A stretch of DNA of 43,474 nt from an uncultured Tateyamaria sp. (GTDB lineage: Bacteria; Pseudomonadota; Alphaproteobacteria; Rhodobacterales; Rhodobacteraceae), in NCBI RefSeq assembly GCF_947504105.1, contig NZ_CANNGP010000035.1:1-43474 (forward strand), read 5' to 3'. Position 1 is the first letter of the stretch. Each line of letters starts with the position of its first letter. This document shows positions 18,601 through 25,836 of the stretch, piece after piece. Both the position numbers and the translations under genes were made by a program. The notes under the pieces were generated by a model that had not been told where the DNA came from, did not search any database, and was given only the letters and a program-made list of their open reading frames with translations.

Positions 18601-19465
18601 GCGCGATGTCGTGGCGGGTGAATACCGCCTTTTGTGTCGTAATCTTTTTGAGGATCAGCGCCGGATCATCCGCATAGCGCAGATAGTTTTCCCGGGCGGC
18701 AAGCTTGGCCTTCTCGGCCAGTTCGGACACTTCACCGCGCGCATCCATATTGTCGGAGGCTGGTCCGCGATGCTTGCTTGGGACTGCATCGATCCCAAGC
18801 TCTTCGAATGAGCGATGATCGACCCGGATGTCATATCCGTGTTTGGCCAGATGATGGTTTTGCGTCTCCGCCCAGGCCGCCCGCATCCCGCGCAAGCGCT
18901 CCATACCACCCGTAAACTGCTTATAGCGGATCTTGCCGTCAGACCCGCGCAGAGCCTCTCCATCATCGCCAAGAATCGGCACACGTTTGGCCCCAAAGCC
19001 TTCATCCGTGAGCGACCGCAGCGAGGTCATCAGATGCACATGCGGATTGTCAGCCATGTCATGATAGGCCCAATCCGCGACGACGCCATGCGCCGAAAGT
19101 TCGCACGATACGAAGTCCCGGACCAGTTCGATGTTCTGCTCTGTGGTCAGCTCAACCGGTAAAGCGAGAACAATCTCGCGCATCAGCTGCGCGTCTATAC
19201 GCCCCTCATTGGCTTCCACCGCATTCCAGAAATACGCACTTGTCTCCGGCGCTGAATGCTCCTCAGCAAACGCAGCGATCCAGTCTGGCGCATCCTTCGG
19301 CAGCGCAAACTCCGAATGCGCGTTACCGCCTTTGCGGGAATAGTCGATTTCTTCGGCGGTCTCCTCGCGCTCCATCCTGGCGCAATGCCGATAGGCAGCC
19401 GCGGCAACGGCGGACCGTCCGCCTCCCTTGCCGATGATCTGCGCCGAAAGATGGTAGATCGCCAA
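15674..19465 (-). CDS. traA: Ti-type conjugative relaxase/helicase TraA (MOBQ)
   Basis: TraA nicks the plasmid at oriT, stays bound to the 5' end and unwinds the strand for transfer. The N-terminal 230 residues are a MobA/MobL relaxase: GGGRSAVAAAAYRHCARM places the candidate catalytic Tyr at residue 25, and NPHVHLM carries metal-binding histidines. A RecD-like helicase follows, with Walker A GYAGAGKST near residue 403, Walker B VFVMDEAGM and the late motif YARTIHKEQGNTVD. The C-terminal 400 residues are basic and charged. The length of 1263 is somewhat above that of Ti-plasmid TraA. The start is TTG with AAAGGAG upstream. It diverges from traCDG across the oriT, exactly as in Agrobacterium plasmids. 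Confidence 0.93.
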   Translation of the reverse strand: MAIYHLSAQIIGKGGGRSAVAAAAYRHCARMEREETAEEIDYSRKGGNAHSEFALPKDAPDWIAAFAEEHSAPETSAYFWNAVEANEGRIDAQLMREIVLALPVELTTEQNIELVRDFVSCELSAHGVVADWAYHDMADNPHVHLMTSLRSLTDEGFGAKRVPILGDDGEALRGSDGKIRYKQFTGGMERLRGMRAAWAETQNHHLAKHGYDIRVDHRSFEELGIDAVPSKHRGPASDNMDARGEVSELAEKAKLAARENYLRYADDPALILKKITTQKAVFTRHDIAREIHRTECTPAEFQALFYHVGAHEELVPVAAPAFDPFTGDATSEAMFSTRTMVELEHQMLQNIDGLARRQSAPIADRDLEKAYAAFEAKRGFDLTDQQKMVVRHLTRETGAAALVGYAGAGKSTATEATRIAFERQGYTVVGGALAGIAADNLRSEAGIESRTLASWEYQWAKGDMLPNAKTVFVMDEAGMVSSRQMESITRTLNEAGARMIVLGDARQLQPIQAGAAFRAFVDVTGYSELDSVVRQHEPWMREAAIAFGSGRAGEGVAAYLEHDKLGWSESNENARAALIADWMPYHQASADVTIMAHRNKDVIALNVEAREMLKSKNALGTEHIFASERGEKPFAAGDQILFLKNERSLGVFNGSTGQVAEAERNRLKVLVEGQVDPITLRANEYNHIDYGYARTIHKEQGNTVDRAFVYLSPTMDAQLAYVALTRHRDDVSLYASREDYRSKGELVELMCRDRLQDSTALYRDRVDYKDIVRGFAERRGFSTTRVITDFVKANVHYLRERFDRLAERFGRLRHPVPEPENMPDKSVFVLEREGGKEPLRRAPPAPRPPEMSVHLQQSVNRLSHNLASETMRGRKARRFTRSAHYELNLALSAEELRSFNTDLKSVFPKDAILTHGSHQPNEDAPVLDGLPNGWKSFARENWSEVFAAQWAEKQATLLPLTERVRPWDRARATAFTEGPDRTPTQTPDRSADQTPDKVRSNMPPEKPLIEAVPDLPPLEDRDIRTRAAEDIAARPSLALAQDAAFRIYVEPDQAVDRMVARYTERGDRKALVSEIERSSESFGEMQGKTRLGIANSERRTALELTPTMARKVDEHLTALEEIKLNIIDRHETKRVAMRKPIPDLSPQATAYMAQMAQVHQMASGPAKDDLTRLLMTDRVSAQEVVRFRQGLAERYGKGDEAIRKGIERDPALASRSASERKFIKERADGVAHAIPVMSQMREQIQRLDRTPERGKDHSRGIER

Positions 19466-19563
19466 GTCCCGTCTCCTTTCCGGCCCGCCTGCGTTCGACG
19501 TCGCTCATGTCCAGTCGACTAAGACCGCCTCTGTCGCTCCAGCACCGCTTCACCCGTCTTTTC

Positions 19564-19614
19564 GTGCGGCCCTCGGCGGCCGCACCTGTCGCTTGCGACG
19601 TATAAGTGCGCCGT
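19564..19614. other. oriT: Origin of transfer (oriT) with MOBQ-type nic region
   Basis: Between the divergent traA and traC lies TAAGTGCGCC (19603-19612), matching the nic core of RSF1010/R1162 and Ti-type origins, where cleavage falls after TAAGTGCG. Three bases upstream is the perfect inverted repeat GTCGC-TT-GCGAC (19588-19599), the relaxase-binding hairpin expected there. A second hairpin, GTGCGGCC and GGCCGCAC around six bases, is at 19564-19585. Confidence 0.85.
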
Positions 19615-19651
19615 TGTCCTAGATTTTCTATCGCATATTTACCGTTGTGTC

Positions 19652-19671
19652 TATCGTTATATATAGCGATA
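19652..19671. promoter_or_regulatory. 20-bp palindromic operator candidate before traC
   Basis: TATCGTTATATATAGCGATA is a near-perfect palindrome about 65 bp before the traC ATG. Close copies stand before two other plasmid genes, at 24958-24977 (same distance from the start codon) and 25671-25690. It probably binds a repressor that sets the expression of transfer and maintenance genes. Confidence 0.6.
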
Positions 19672-19735
19672 TTATTTGAAATACTGTATCGTCGGCTCAA
19701 AGACCCTCGATGCCCAAAGACAGGAGACACTACCC

Positions 19736-19963
19736 ATGGCCAGAAAACCCAAATCCGTCGTCGATATCGACAAAGAGATCGAAGCCCTCAAGGCGCAACG
19801 TGTTGCCGCCCTTGAGGCACGCGCAGACCAGATCGGAAAGATCGCCGGCAAGGCCGATCTGACGACGTTGGAAATCACTGACGCGGAATTGCAAAAGGAG
19901 TTTCAGGCGATTGTGGACCGATTTCGCCGCAAGACTTCTGCCTCCGCTCCTGCGAACACTTGA
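19736..19963 (+). CDS. traC: Conjugal transfer protein TraC
   Basis: This small basic protein of 75 residues starts MARKPKSVVDIDKEIEALKAQR, with a predicted coiled coil, and matches TraC of Ti-type plasmids by size, sequence style and position. TraC helps the relaxase process oriT and lies next to it here. The ATG at 19736 has AGGAG ten bases upstream; an in-frame ATG at 19676 would overlap the operator palindrome and is rejected. It is followed 28 bp later by traD. Confidence 0.8.
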   Translation: MARKPKSVVDIDKEIEALKAQRVAALEARADQIGKIAGKADLTTLEITDAELQKEFQAIVDRFRRKTSASAPANT

Positions 19964-19991
19964 TGCCAAAATTGCCAAGGGAGGCCAACTG

Positions 19992-20258
19992 ATGCAACGC
20001 GCCAAACACGCAGACCGGAAGCAAGAGACGCGCAGAAAAATCCTGATTGGTGAGGCTGCGATGCGCGCAGGCGCGTCTCACTTGCCGCTCGACGAGCTCG
20101 AAGCGGTTCTTGCCCACTATGTCAAAGCAGGTGGCAGCAAAGAGCTCCAGTCTTTTGTCGCTGCTTATAGCACCTTAGCCAAAGGCGGAAGCGAAGCGAA
20201 CCGCCGAGGCGATGTCGAGAGCGGGCCGATGGTGCGTTCCGAAAGCATGTTACAATGA
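19992..20258 (+). CDS. traD: Conjugal transfer protein TraD (Ti-type)
   Basis: This 88-residue basic protein begins MQRAKHADRKQETRRKILIGE and continues AGASHLPLDELEAVLAHYV, the pattern of the small TraD protein of Ti-type plasmids. It is an accessory transfer protein of unclear mechanism, unrelated to F-plasmid TraD. GGGAGG lies seven bases before the ATG. Its stop overlaps the next start (ATGA), so translation is coupled to the coupling-protein gene. Confidence 0.77.
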   Translation: MQRAKHADRKQETRRKILIGEAAMRAGASHLPLDELEAVLAHYVKAGGSKELQSFVAAYSTLAKGGSEANRRGDVESGPMVRSESMLQ

Positions 20259-22060
20259 TCTACAAGCCGGACGTCGCCCCCTATCGCTGGTTGATCATCG
20301 GCACTATCGTTTGTGCTCTGTGTGCGGGATTGGTGTATTGGATTTTCTTTCAATACACCGCATATCGCACAGCGGACGGTGCATCGATCCCGATCAAGTG
20401 GGACTATGTGAAAGCTTGCCTACACCCATTCGACAAAGCCTATTGCGGTCAGATCAAAGCGGCGATGTCCCTAAACTCGGAACAACAATTCTATCTCGGC
20501 ACAACCACCTTTGCCGCCTTTGTCGTGATGGCTGTCGGTTGTTTCGGCTATCTGATTTGGGAATGGGGATTGCGGGTTAAGCCGCTCATCATCAAAGCCG
20601 GACTGACCATCGCCGGTCCAAAAGAACTCGTCGCTGCATCCAACAAGGAGATCAAACGCGACGCAAAAGGTCTGCACTGGTTTGGTGATTTCATCGTCAG
20701 CCGTTTGCGCGAAGTGAATCACTTTCTGGTCTTCGGCGCGATTGGTGGCGGTAAGACACAGACGATCCTGCCGCTGCTCCGATCGGTCATGGAACGCGGC
20801 GACAAGGTCGTCGTGTTCGACTTCAAAGGTGATTACACCCGCATGGCGTTCTCAAAGCCCACGGGCGCGAAAGAGCCGCAGGCACCGCTCCTTCTCGCAC
20901 CTCATGATGACCGTTCGGTGATCTGGGACATCGCCAACGATCTCATCGTCGAAGAGGATGCGATCGAGGTGGCGAACCGAATTATCCCAGAAACCAAGGA
21001 TCGGTTTTTCTCAGACTCGTCGCGGACAGTGCTGGCGCTCTGCATCATCACGCTGATGAAGACCAAGCCGCAAAAATGGACATGGTGGGAGTTGATGGAA
21101 ACCACGCAGCTGCCGCTAGAGCAGTTGCAGACCTTCGCCAAAAAGTATCATCGTGATGCGATGATCTATCTCAATGCGGACTACCGTCAGGTGTCCGCGA
21201 CGATCTCAACTATGGCCGCAGGGCTAGGCGCGGTACGCATGCTCGCCTATGGATGGCGATCAAGCGAAGGCAAGCGCAAGACGTTCTCCCTGCGCAAGTG
21301 GTTGCTCGATGAGGAGACGAAGGATCGCACGCTTGTGCTGCAACGTTCGGGGCGGTTCCAAGATCAGTCTGAGGGATGGATATCGGCCTTTCTGACGGTG
21401 ATGTCGTCCAATGTGTCGGATGTTTCCTTCGGTGACAGCACAGACCGTAGGGTCTGGCTGTTCGTCGATGAGTTCGCGCAATTGCCCAAAGTCCATCGGT
21501 TTGAGGCCATGCTGGAAACCGGACGCTCCAAGGGTCTTGCTGTCGTTTTGGGGATACAAGGCGTGGAACAGCTGGTCGCCAAATACTCGCAGCAGGTCGC
21601 AGACCAGATCGAGTCTTTGATCGGTACCAAGGTAATCGCCAAGATCAATGTTGGGCAAACGGCACGGCGGCTCGAAGAGCAGTTCGGCAATACCATCATG
21701 ATCACCCATAGGCGGGACACCGATGGCGGCGGACGGCTCAAATGGATGCGCGAAGAAAAGCGCGAACCTGTCGTGCATCGCACCGATTTTCAAACCGAAC
21801 TTGGCCCGCTTCTGCACAAGAAGGGGGTCTACGTTCTGGTCAGCGGGATCGGCAAACATATCTATCGCGTGCTGGTGCCCTATTCGAAATCCGTCGACAT
21901 GCGCGCGGCTGAAAAGCCCGCGTCATGGACGATGAGGTTGCGGGAAATTTTCGAAGACGAGGCGGAAGTCGCCAAGCAGGATGATATCACCGCACAGGAA
22001 GAGATGCGGTTTGGTGAGAGAGATCGTGATGATCCGGGATATGATCTGTCGCGTGACTAG
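20255..22060 (+). CDS. traG: Type IV secretion coupling protein (VirD4/TraG/TrwB family ATPase)
   Basis: The coupling protein links the relaxase-DNA complex to the secretion channel and pumps DNA. The 601 residues start with two membrane helices (about 13-33 and 85-105) on either side of a short periplasmic loop. The ATPase domain has Walker A GAIGGGKT at 161-168 and Walker B VWLFVDEFAQLP near residue 400. The stretch GDKVVVFDFKGDYTR resembles TrwB and F-type TraD more than Ti TraG, so the symbol follows operon position rather than close homology. No other channel gene lies beside it; a type IVB gene is at the right edge of the window. Confidence 0.87.
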   Translation: MIYKPDVAPYRWLIIGTIVCALCAGLVYWIFFQYTAYRTADGASIPIKWDYVKACLHPFDKAYCGQIKAAMSLNSEQQFYLGTTTFAAFVVMAVGCFGYLIWEWGLRVKPLIIKAGLTIAGPKELVAASNKEIKRDAKGLHWFGDFIVSRLREVNHFLVFGAIGGGKTQTILPLLRSVMERGDKVVVFDFKGDYTRMAFSKPTGAKEPQAPLLLAPHDDRSVIWDIANDLIVEEDAIEVANRIIPETKDRFFSDSSRTVLALCIITLMKTKPQKWTWWELMETTQLPLEQLQTFAKKYHRDAMIYLNADYRQVSATISTMAAGLGAVRMLAYGWRSSEGKRKTFSLRKWLLDEETKDRTLVLQRSGRFQDQSEGWISAFLTVMSSNVSDVSFGDSTDRRVWLFVDEFAQLPKVHRFEAMLETGRSKGLAVVLGIQGVEQLVAKYSQQVADQIESLIGTKVIAKINVGQTARRLEEQFGNTIMITHRRDTDGGGRLKWMREEKREPVVHRTDFQTELGPLLHKKGVYVLVSGIGKHIYRVLVPYSKSVDMRAAEKPASWTMRLREIFEDEAEVAKQDDITAQEEMRFGERDRDDPGYDLSRD

Positions 22061-22106
22061 AGTGATATCTGTCGAGAAGAAAACCGTCGGCACGCACTAA
22101 TGGAGC

Positions 22107-22637
22107 TTAAAACTTGAACACGGCCTTTCGCTCATTGGCCGGCTTGATGATGTCGCCCTTGGCGTCTAACCGGATCGCCACTTTCGGATCGACAGAGTAG
22201 AGCCCGTTGCGGTTCTGTCGTTTGAGCAATCCCGCATCAGCAAAGCGGGAGCGCCAGCGTTGGATCGTCACCGTTGTTGTAGAGAGGCGCTCGGCACTGT
22301 CATCCATGCGGCCGATAAAGCCTGTTTCCTGAATGTCCTGACAAATGTCAGCCAGCACCCGACAGGCGATGTTCTCTTTGGCCTTGTTATAATGCTCTTT
22401 GACCTGTCGAAAGAGGTCGATATTCACGCCTAGATGGTCCGGAGTCAGGTCTTTGCTCTGTGGCGGTCCCTCGAAGAACTTCACATTTTTGGCTTCAAAT
22501 AGTGTCTCTTCGTCACTCACAGTACACCCGTGCATTTGACATGTCCCAACCCCTGTTTCCCCTGTGTGTCTCCCTTTTTGCCCATCAAGCGTGGTGACAT
22601 CGGTGGAATCAGTAACGGAATTGAATGTTTTTGTCAT
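22107..22637 (-). CDS. Winged-helix protein, possibly plasmid replication or regulation
   Basis: I do not recognise the family securely. From the ATG at 22637 the protein has 176 residues. The N-terminal 60 are polar and low in structure. The C-terminal half reads like a winged helix: AERLSTTTVTIQRWRSRFADAGLL as helix-turn-helix, then RQNRNGLYSVDPKVAIRLDAKGDI as the wing. That last part recalls RepL-type initiators, whose wing ends in YxxNP. A TTG start at 22679 is excluded because it lies in the hairpin arm at 22679-22688. The gene may regulate tra genes or be an accessory initiator. Confidence 0.5.
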   Translation of the reverse strand: MTKTFNSVTDSTDVTTLDGQKGRHTGETGVGTCQMHGCTVSDEETLFEAKNVKFFEGPPQSKDLTPDHLGVNIDLFRQVKEHYNKAKENIACRVLADICQDIQETGFIGRMDDSAERLSTTTVTIQRWRSRFADAGLLKRQNRNGLYSVDPKVAIRLDAKGDIIKPANERKAVFKF

Positions 22638-22678
22638 CTCCAAGTGCCTGAACGTTATGTGTGACGTGAAGATCGTCA

Positions 22679-22714
22679 ATCGGCCCCGATGGTGGGAGGT
22701 CCACCGGGGCCGAT
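22679..22714 (-). terminator. Strong hairpin after the DUF736 gene
   Basis: ATCGGCCCCG (22679-22688) and CGGGGCCGAT (22705-22714) pair perfectly over 10 bases, with TGG/CCA extending the stem. It begins 10 bases after the DUF736 stop on the minus strand. There is no good U-tract, so termination may be weak or the hairpin may protect the 3' end. Confidence 0.55.
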
Positions 22715-22723
22715 CCTCTCAGG

Positions 22724-23083
22724 TTAGGCTGCCTGCTGGTTGCTGGCGGCCTGGGGTTCGCGTGCGGACCAGAGCATCAGGTGGGTGACATTGTCATCAC
22801 CGATTTCGTCGAGCGCGATGACGTTGGCGTAGATCGCCATGGCGCCAAGCTCGGGGGCGGCCATTTTCACCGACAGGTAGTCGTTGCCGGTGGTCTCGGA
22901 GGTCTTCTTCCAGGCGGCACCGATTTCGTAGGTGCCATTGGCGAAGACGCGGTAGTCGGGCTGATCGCTGTGGGCCTTTGCGTTGGGGACGATCGTGATC
23001 TTGGAGCGAACGGCCATTGTGGCGAGTGTGCCGGTGAAGATGTCTTTTTCGTTCTTGGTGAGAGATGCGAGTTTGTTGCTCAT
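22724..23083 (-). CDS. DUF736 family protein
   Basis: This 119-residue protein matches DUF736, small proteins common on alphaproteobacterial plasmids and integrative elements. The family core is visible: ATMAVRSKITIVPN, then DYRVFANGTYEIGAAWKKTS and NDYLSVKMAAPELGAMAIYAN. The function is unknown; the compact beta-rich pattern and repeated neighbourhood of conjugation genes suggest a DNA-linked plasmid role. GAGGA lies seven bases before the ATG. An unusual feature is the extra C-terminal tail ending in SNQQAA. Confidence 0.85.
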   Translation of the reverse strand: MSNKLASLTKNEKDIFTGTLATMAVRSKITIVPNAKAHSDQPDYRVFANGTYEIGAAWKKTSETTGNDYLSVKMAAPELGAMAIYANVIALDEIGDDNVTHLMLWSAREPQAASNQQAA

Positions 23084-23687
23084 GGTATTTTCCTCTTAAG
23101 TTGTCAGGAACCATTTCCTGATGACACTGGACAAGCATGGGTGAAGCCGAGAAAACGCACCGAGAAAAACCGAGTGGTGCGGCTCGCAGCCGGGCAAGCG
23201 CAGCGCAGAACGGCGAGAACTCGGTCGGGCTTTTCGACATTGCGTTTTGGAGCGCCCATGCCCAGTGGCGGTCAATCAGGAACTGGTCCCTGACGGCCGA
23301 TTTGAGTGAGGAAATCTTTTGAGCAATTTGCACCTCCTCCCAAAACAGAACGAAAACGTCAGGCACCCCCCCTTGCCCCACGGCCAGCCTGCACAACATC
23401 CCGGCCCCGGATAAAGGCCCATAGTGATCAGACCTGCATTACATGCGCCCTATGGCCCCCAATCCTGCTGCCGCCGAAGACATCTGTTCCACCGGTCATG
23501 ATCGATCTGGCGAAAATGGCATCTTCGAGCTGGCACAGGTCATCAACTCAAGTGATTGCGCGTCACCGTCGGTGACATGTTTTTGTCCACCGCTCTGACC
23601 TGCCCCGAAGTCTGGCTGCGACCGGAAGGCTCTGATGACGGGATTTGCTCCGGATTTGCCTGATATCGGGGTCGCTTGATGATCCGC
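23084..23687. other. Gene-free stretch between DUF736 and ssb
   Basis: No convincing gene is seen in about 600 bases; the short open frames lack motifs. There are two small inverted repeats: ACCGAGT with ACTCGGT enclosing about 45 bases near 23170-23230, and GTCACC-GTC-GGTGAC near 23561-23575. This is where promoters for DUF736 would lie. Confidence 0.5.
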
Positions 23688-24026
23688 TTAGTGATCGGTC
23701 GGGCCGTCAATATGCTTGTGCAGGAGATCGAACCGCATGATGACGAGATCCACCGCGCGCCGTTTGGCGTCTGCATCGTCGGTGAACGTGGTGGTGCGCA
23801 CATAGCCTTCAAAATGGACCAAGTCGCCTGGTGTAAGCTGGTCCGTGAGCTCAGCGCGTAACCTGTCCTTGAAGCAGATGATGGTGTTCCAGGCGGGACG
23901 TGTCGGGGTTCTGGTGTCGGCCCTATAGCCATCGAGCTCGTGATAGACCGTGAGAACGAGCGCCTTCTTATAGGGCTTTATGGTGCCGATGCGCACGATG
24001 GCGTCCCATGTGAACGAGCCGCTCAT
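23688..24026 (-). CDS. ssb: Single-stranded DNA-binding protein family
   Basis: This 112-residue protein has the OB-fold pattern of plasmid-encoded SSB-like proteins: an N-terminal strand set (TWDAIVRIGTIKPY), TRPAWNTIICFKDRLRAEL in the middle and PGDLVHFEGYVRTTTFTDD, the counterpart of the KGD-V-EG segment of SSB. It lacks the long acidic tail of chromosomal SSB. Such proteins protect the incoming strand after transfer. It is in the same direction as the nuclease gene 40 bp upstream. Confidence 0.72.
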   Translation of the reverse strand: MSGSFTWDAIVRIGTIKPYKKALVLTVYHELDGYRADTRTPTRPAWNTIICFKDRLRAELTDQLTPGDLVHFEGYVRTTTFTDDADAKRRAVDLVIMRFDLLHKHIDGPTDH

Positions 24027-24066
24027 GCGCTTACTCTACGAGCCAGCATATCGAGGCCCGTTATCA

Positions 24067-24495
24067 TCATCCGCACCATGGCCGCGGCCCGCGTCGCGGA
24101 TAGGGTTCCGCCAGACCGGCGGCCAGCATGGCTGGGCCGATTTCGCCACTCTTCACCCAGAGTCGCGCCAGCGCGCGACCGTACCGGTCTTCGCCGTCGA
24201 ATTCGATCTTTCGCAACCCAGTATTGAGCAATTTGGTGAGATATTGAGTGGCTTGGTCCGCAGTCTTCCGCTCGGCGGCGCAGCGCCCTTGAACTTCGGG
24301 CGTATCAATTCCGATAAGGCGTATTTTTGTGCCTTCGTACCAGAGTGTGTCTCCGTCAACGACGCAGGTTACCCGGCGCTCATCTGGCAGGCAGAGCCGC
24401 CATGTCAGTTCTTGGGCAAGAACCTGGCTTGGAAAGACGGCACAAAGGGCGACCCCAACGGCCGATGCTGTATGGGCTAAGCATCGTCGCGACAT
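24067..24495 (-). CDS. Secreted thermonuclease-like (SNase) protein
   Basis: This 142-residue protein has a signal peptide (residues 1-27, cleavage at VLA before QEL) and a staphylococcal-nuclease fold. The motifs VVDGDTLWYEGTKIRLIGIDTPE and DRYGRALARLW supply the active-site Asp, Arg and Glu positions of the family. It should cut single- or double-stranded DNA or RNA in the periplasm with calcium. Genes of this kind are common on conjugative plasmids. It overlaps the 3' end of the upstream gene by 19 bp. The last residues WCG end abruptly but the length is normal for the short plasmid forms. Confidence 0.85.
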   Translation of the reverse strand: MSRRCLAHTASAVGVALCAVFPSQVLAQELTWRLCLPDERRVTCVVDGDTLWYEGTKIRLIGIDTPEVQGRCAAERKTADQATQYLTKLLNTGLRKIEFDGEDRYGRALARLWVKSGEIGPAMLAAGLAEPYPRRGPRPWCG

Positions 24496-24893
24496 TCGGG
24501 GCGAAACTCGTGCAGATGTTGGAAGTCGACGAACATGCCGTTGAGGTGAAAAGCGCCGAACATATCAGACTCATCACCATAATATCGGTTCAGAGATCCG
24601 ACATAGTCTTCAATCCGATCGCGATAATCCGCGTCGTTCACAGTGTAGGGAAAACGCTCAGCGCCTACCACCCGGCAATCCTGGACCGCGATGATGTGCC
24701 AGCCAATGTCGCGGATGTCGAAAGTGTCGATCTCGGCTTTTGTCAGCCTGTTTGTGCAAAGCGGCTGACAGAGGTCTTTGTTAACCGGCAAGGCAGCACG
24801 TGCGTGTTTGCTGACAAAGAGTTGCCGACTGCGCAATCGGTTGGCGAGCATCAGAACGAGATCGTCAAGGCGCTCTTCGTCGAGCGCCTGCAT
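24477..24893 (-). CDS. Conserved-looking hypothetical protein
   Basis: I do not recognise this 138-residue soluble protein. It starts MQALDEERLDDLVLMLANRL and ends with a charged stretch (YYGDESDMFGAFHLNGMFVDFQ) and HLHEFRPECRDDA. The ATG at 24893 is supported by AAGGA seven bases upstream, and by the operator-like palindrome lying 65 bp before it, the same spacing as at traC. A longer frame reaching 24995 would run through the palindrome. It is co-directional with the nuclease and SSB genes and may belong to the genes entering first during transfer. Confidence 0.6.
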   Translation of the reverse strand: MQALDEERLDDLVLMLANRLRSRQLFVSKHARAALPVNKDLCQPLCTNRLTKAEIDTFDIRDIGWHIIAVQDCRVVGAERFPYTVNDADYRDRIEDYVGSLNRYYGDESDMFGAFHLNGMFVDFQHLHEFRPECRDDA

Positions 24894-24957
24894 CAAGCTT
24901 TCCTTGAAAGGATTGTCGAGCTGTTTCAAAATACTGCTCCTTGTACATAAGCCAAAA

Positions 24958-24977
24958 TATCGATGTATATAACGATA
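24958..24977. promoter_or_regulatory. 20-bp palindromic operator candidate, second copy
   Basis: TATCGATGTATATAACGATA matches the reverse complement of the traC-upstream site at 17 of 20 positions. It stands 65 bp before the ATG at 24893, the same distance as in front of traC, so both are likely controlled together. Confidence 0.6.
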
Positions 24978-25186
24978 TCTATCTATACTATACATCTCGC
25001 GATATGGAAGCGGGCTGCACCATCACAACGTGTATTAGTTTGTTACATACACGTGGAACCGGCGAATGACGCACTCTTGTAAAGACCTTAGGTTTGCTGC
25101 AGCGCGGCGGAAAGGAAACAGGTTTCTGAAATAAGCGCCAGATTGAGCACGTTTGCGCTTATCGCAACCTGCGGCTGATCACGCAT

Positions 25187-25396
25187 TTAGATGTTGTCAA
25201 ACATATGACCCCTGCCCTCAAGACAGGCAAACAGTTCGCGTTCAAGGTAAAGGCGAAAAACCTCGTCGGACAATGGGAGCTTATTGCGGGTGAGATAGTC
25301 GGCAAGCAGAGTGAAGATTTGCTGCACGTCGCCGCGTTTCAGAGCCTGATCAAGCGCCTGGCATTCGTCTGGATCAGTGAATCTCAAGTGGTCCAT
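25187..25396 (-). CDS. Small hypothetical protein
   Basis: This 69-residue acidic, helical protein (MDHLRFTDPDECQALDQAL to EGRGHMFDNI) has no family I know. The gene is credible because GAGGAG lies eight bases before the ATG and the codon use is like its neighbours. The stretch LKRGDVQQIFTLLADYLTRNKLPLS resembles the start of the protein at 24477-24893 (LDDLVLMLANRLRSRQLFVS), so they may be distant relatives. That similarity is weak. Confidence 0.5.
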   Translation of the reverse strand: MDHLRFTDPDECQALDQALKRGDVQQIFTLLADYLTRNKLPLSDEVFRLYLERELFACLEGRGHMFDNI

Positions 25397-25440
25397 TGGT
25401 AGGTCTCCTCGATAACGAGGCCACGACCCAAAGCCGGGTG

Positions 25441-25549
25441 TTAAGAACCTTCTGTGACAAAGGCGCGCCGCTTTTGGGCGCGAGCGCCTTGGACATCACA
25501 GCGCCACCCGGCCGCAAGGCCGTTCGGGCTGTCACAGAGAGGTTCTTAA
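25441..25549. ncRNA. Candidate structured RNA or cruciform element
   Basis: TTAAGAACCTTCTGTGACA at 25441-25459 pairs with 25530-25549 (TGTCACAGA..GGTTCTTAA), complementary except for one bulge. Inside are two further stems: AAGGCGC (25460-25466) with GCGCCTT (25484-25490), and CGGCC-GCAA-GGCCG (25509-25522), whose loop is a GNRA tetraloop. The fold is a closed multi-branch junction, as in structured RNAs. The strand is unknown. Confidence 0.45.
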
Positions 25550-25670
25550 GCCTCACGCTTCGTGTGCGAAGCGCTTCAGTGTTATGCTGCGTTTGCGCGA
25601 TATTTGCAATGAAAACAGTGGAAGTTGGTGTGTTTGATGTTCCACAAGTGCGGATCACCCGTCACAAACC

Positions 25671-25690
25671 TATCGTTATATATATCGGTG
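25671..25690. promoter_or_regulatory. 20-bp operator candidate, third copy
   Basis: TATCGTTATATATATCGGTG agrees with the traC-upstream copy at 17 of 20 positions, and its left 14 bases are identical. It lies 147 bp before the small plus-strand gene at 25837. Confidence 0.5.
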
Positions 25691-25836
25691 TAGATTTCGA
25701 CATTTAGCGATTTTGCGTTAGGATCGTGTGATGCGCGAGCGATCGTCACCGGATGGCGAAGACCGTACAGCGGGCTTCGGGAGCGAAGCGAGTAGAGCGC
25801 GGCCGGAACGGCGCGCCCAGATAAACGACAGACGAC

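Noticed and set aside
16874-18811. Long plus-strand frames of 237 and 378 codons
   Set aside because: They are mirror frames of the GC-rich traA gene; their sequences show only arginine- and histidine-rich shadow composition.
22638-22679. Longer TTG-started form of the winged-helix gene
   Set aside because: It would begin in the hairpin that follows the DUF736 gene and has no ribosome site; the ATG at 22637 is more plausible.
23561-23590. Palindrome GTCACC-GTC-GGTGAC followed by TTTTTG as a terminator
   Set aside because: On the plus strand, where the T-run would count, no gene ends upstream; on the minus strand there is no T-run after it.
24894-24995. N-terminal extension of the 138-residue protein
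   Set aside because: It runs through the operator-like palindrome, while the ATG at 24893 has a good ribosome site.
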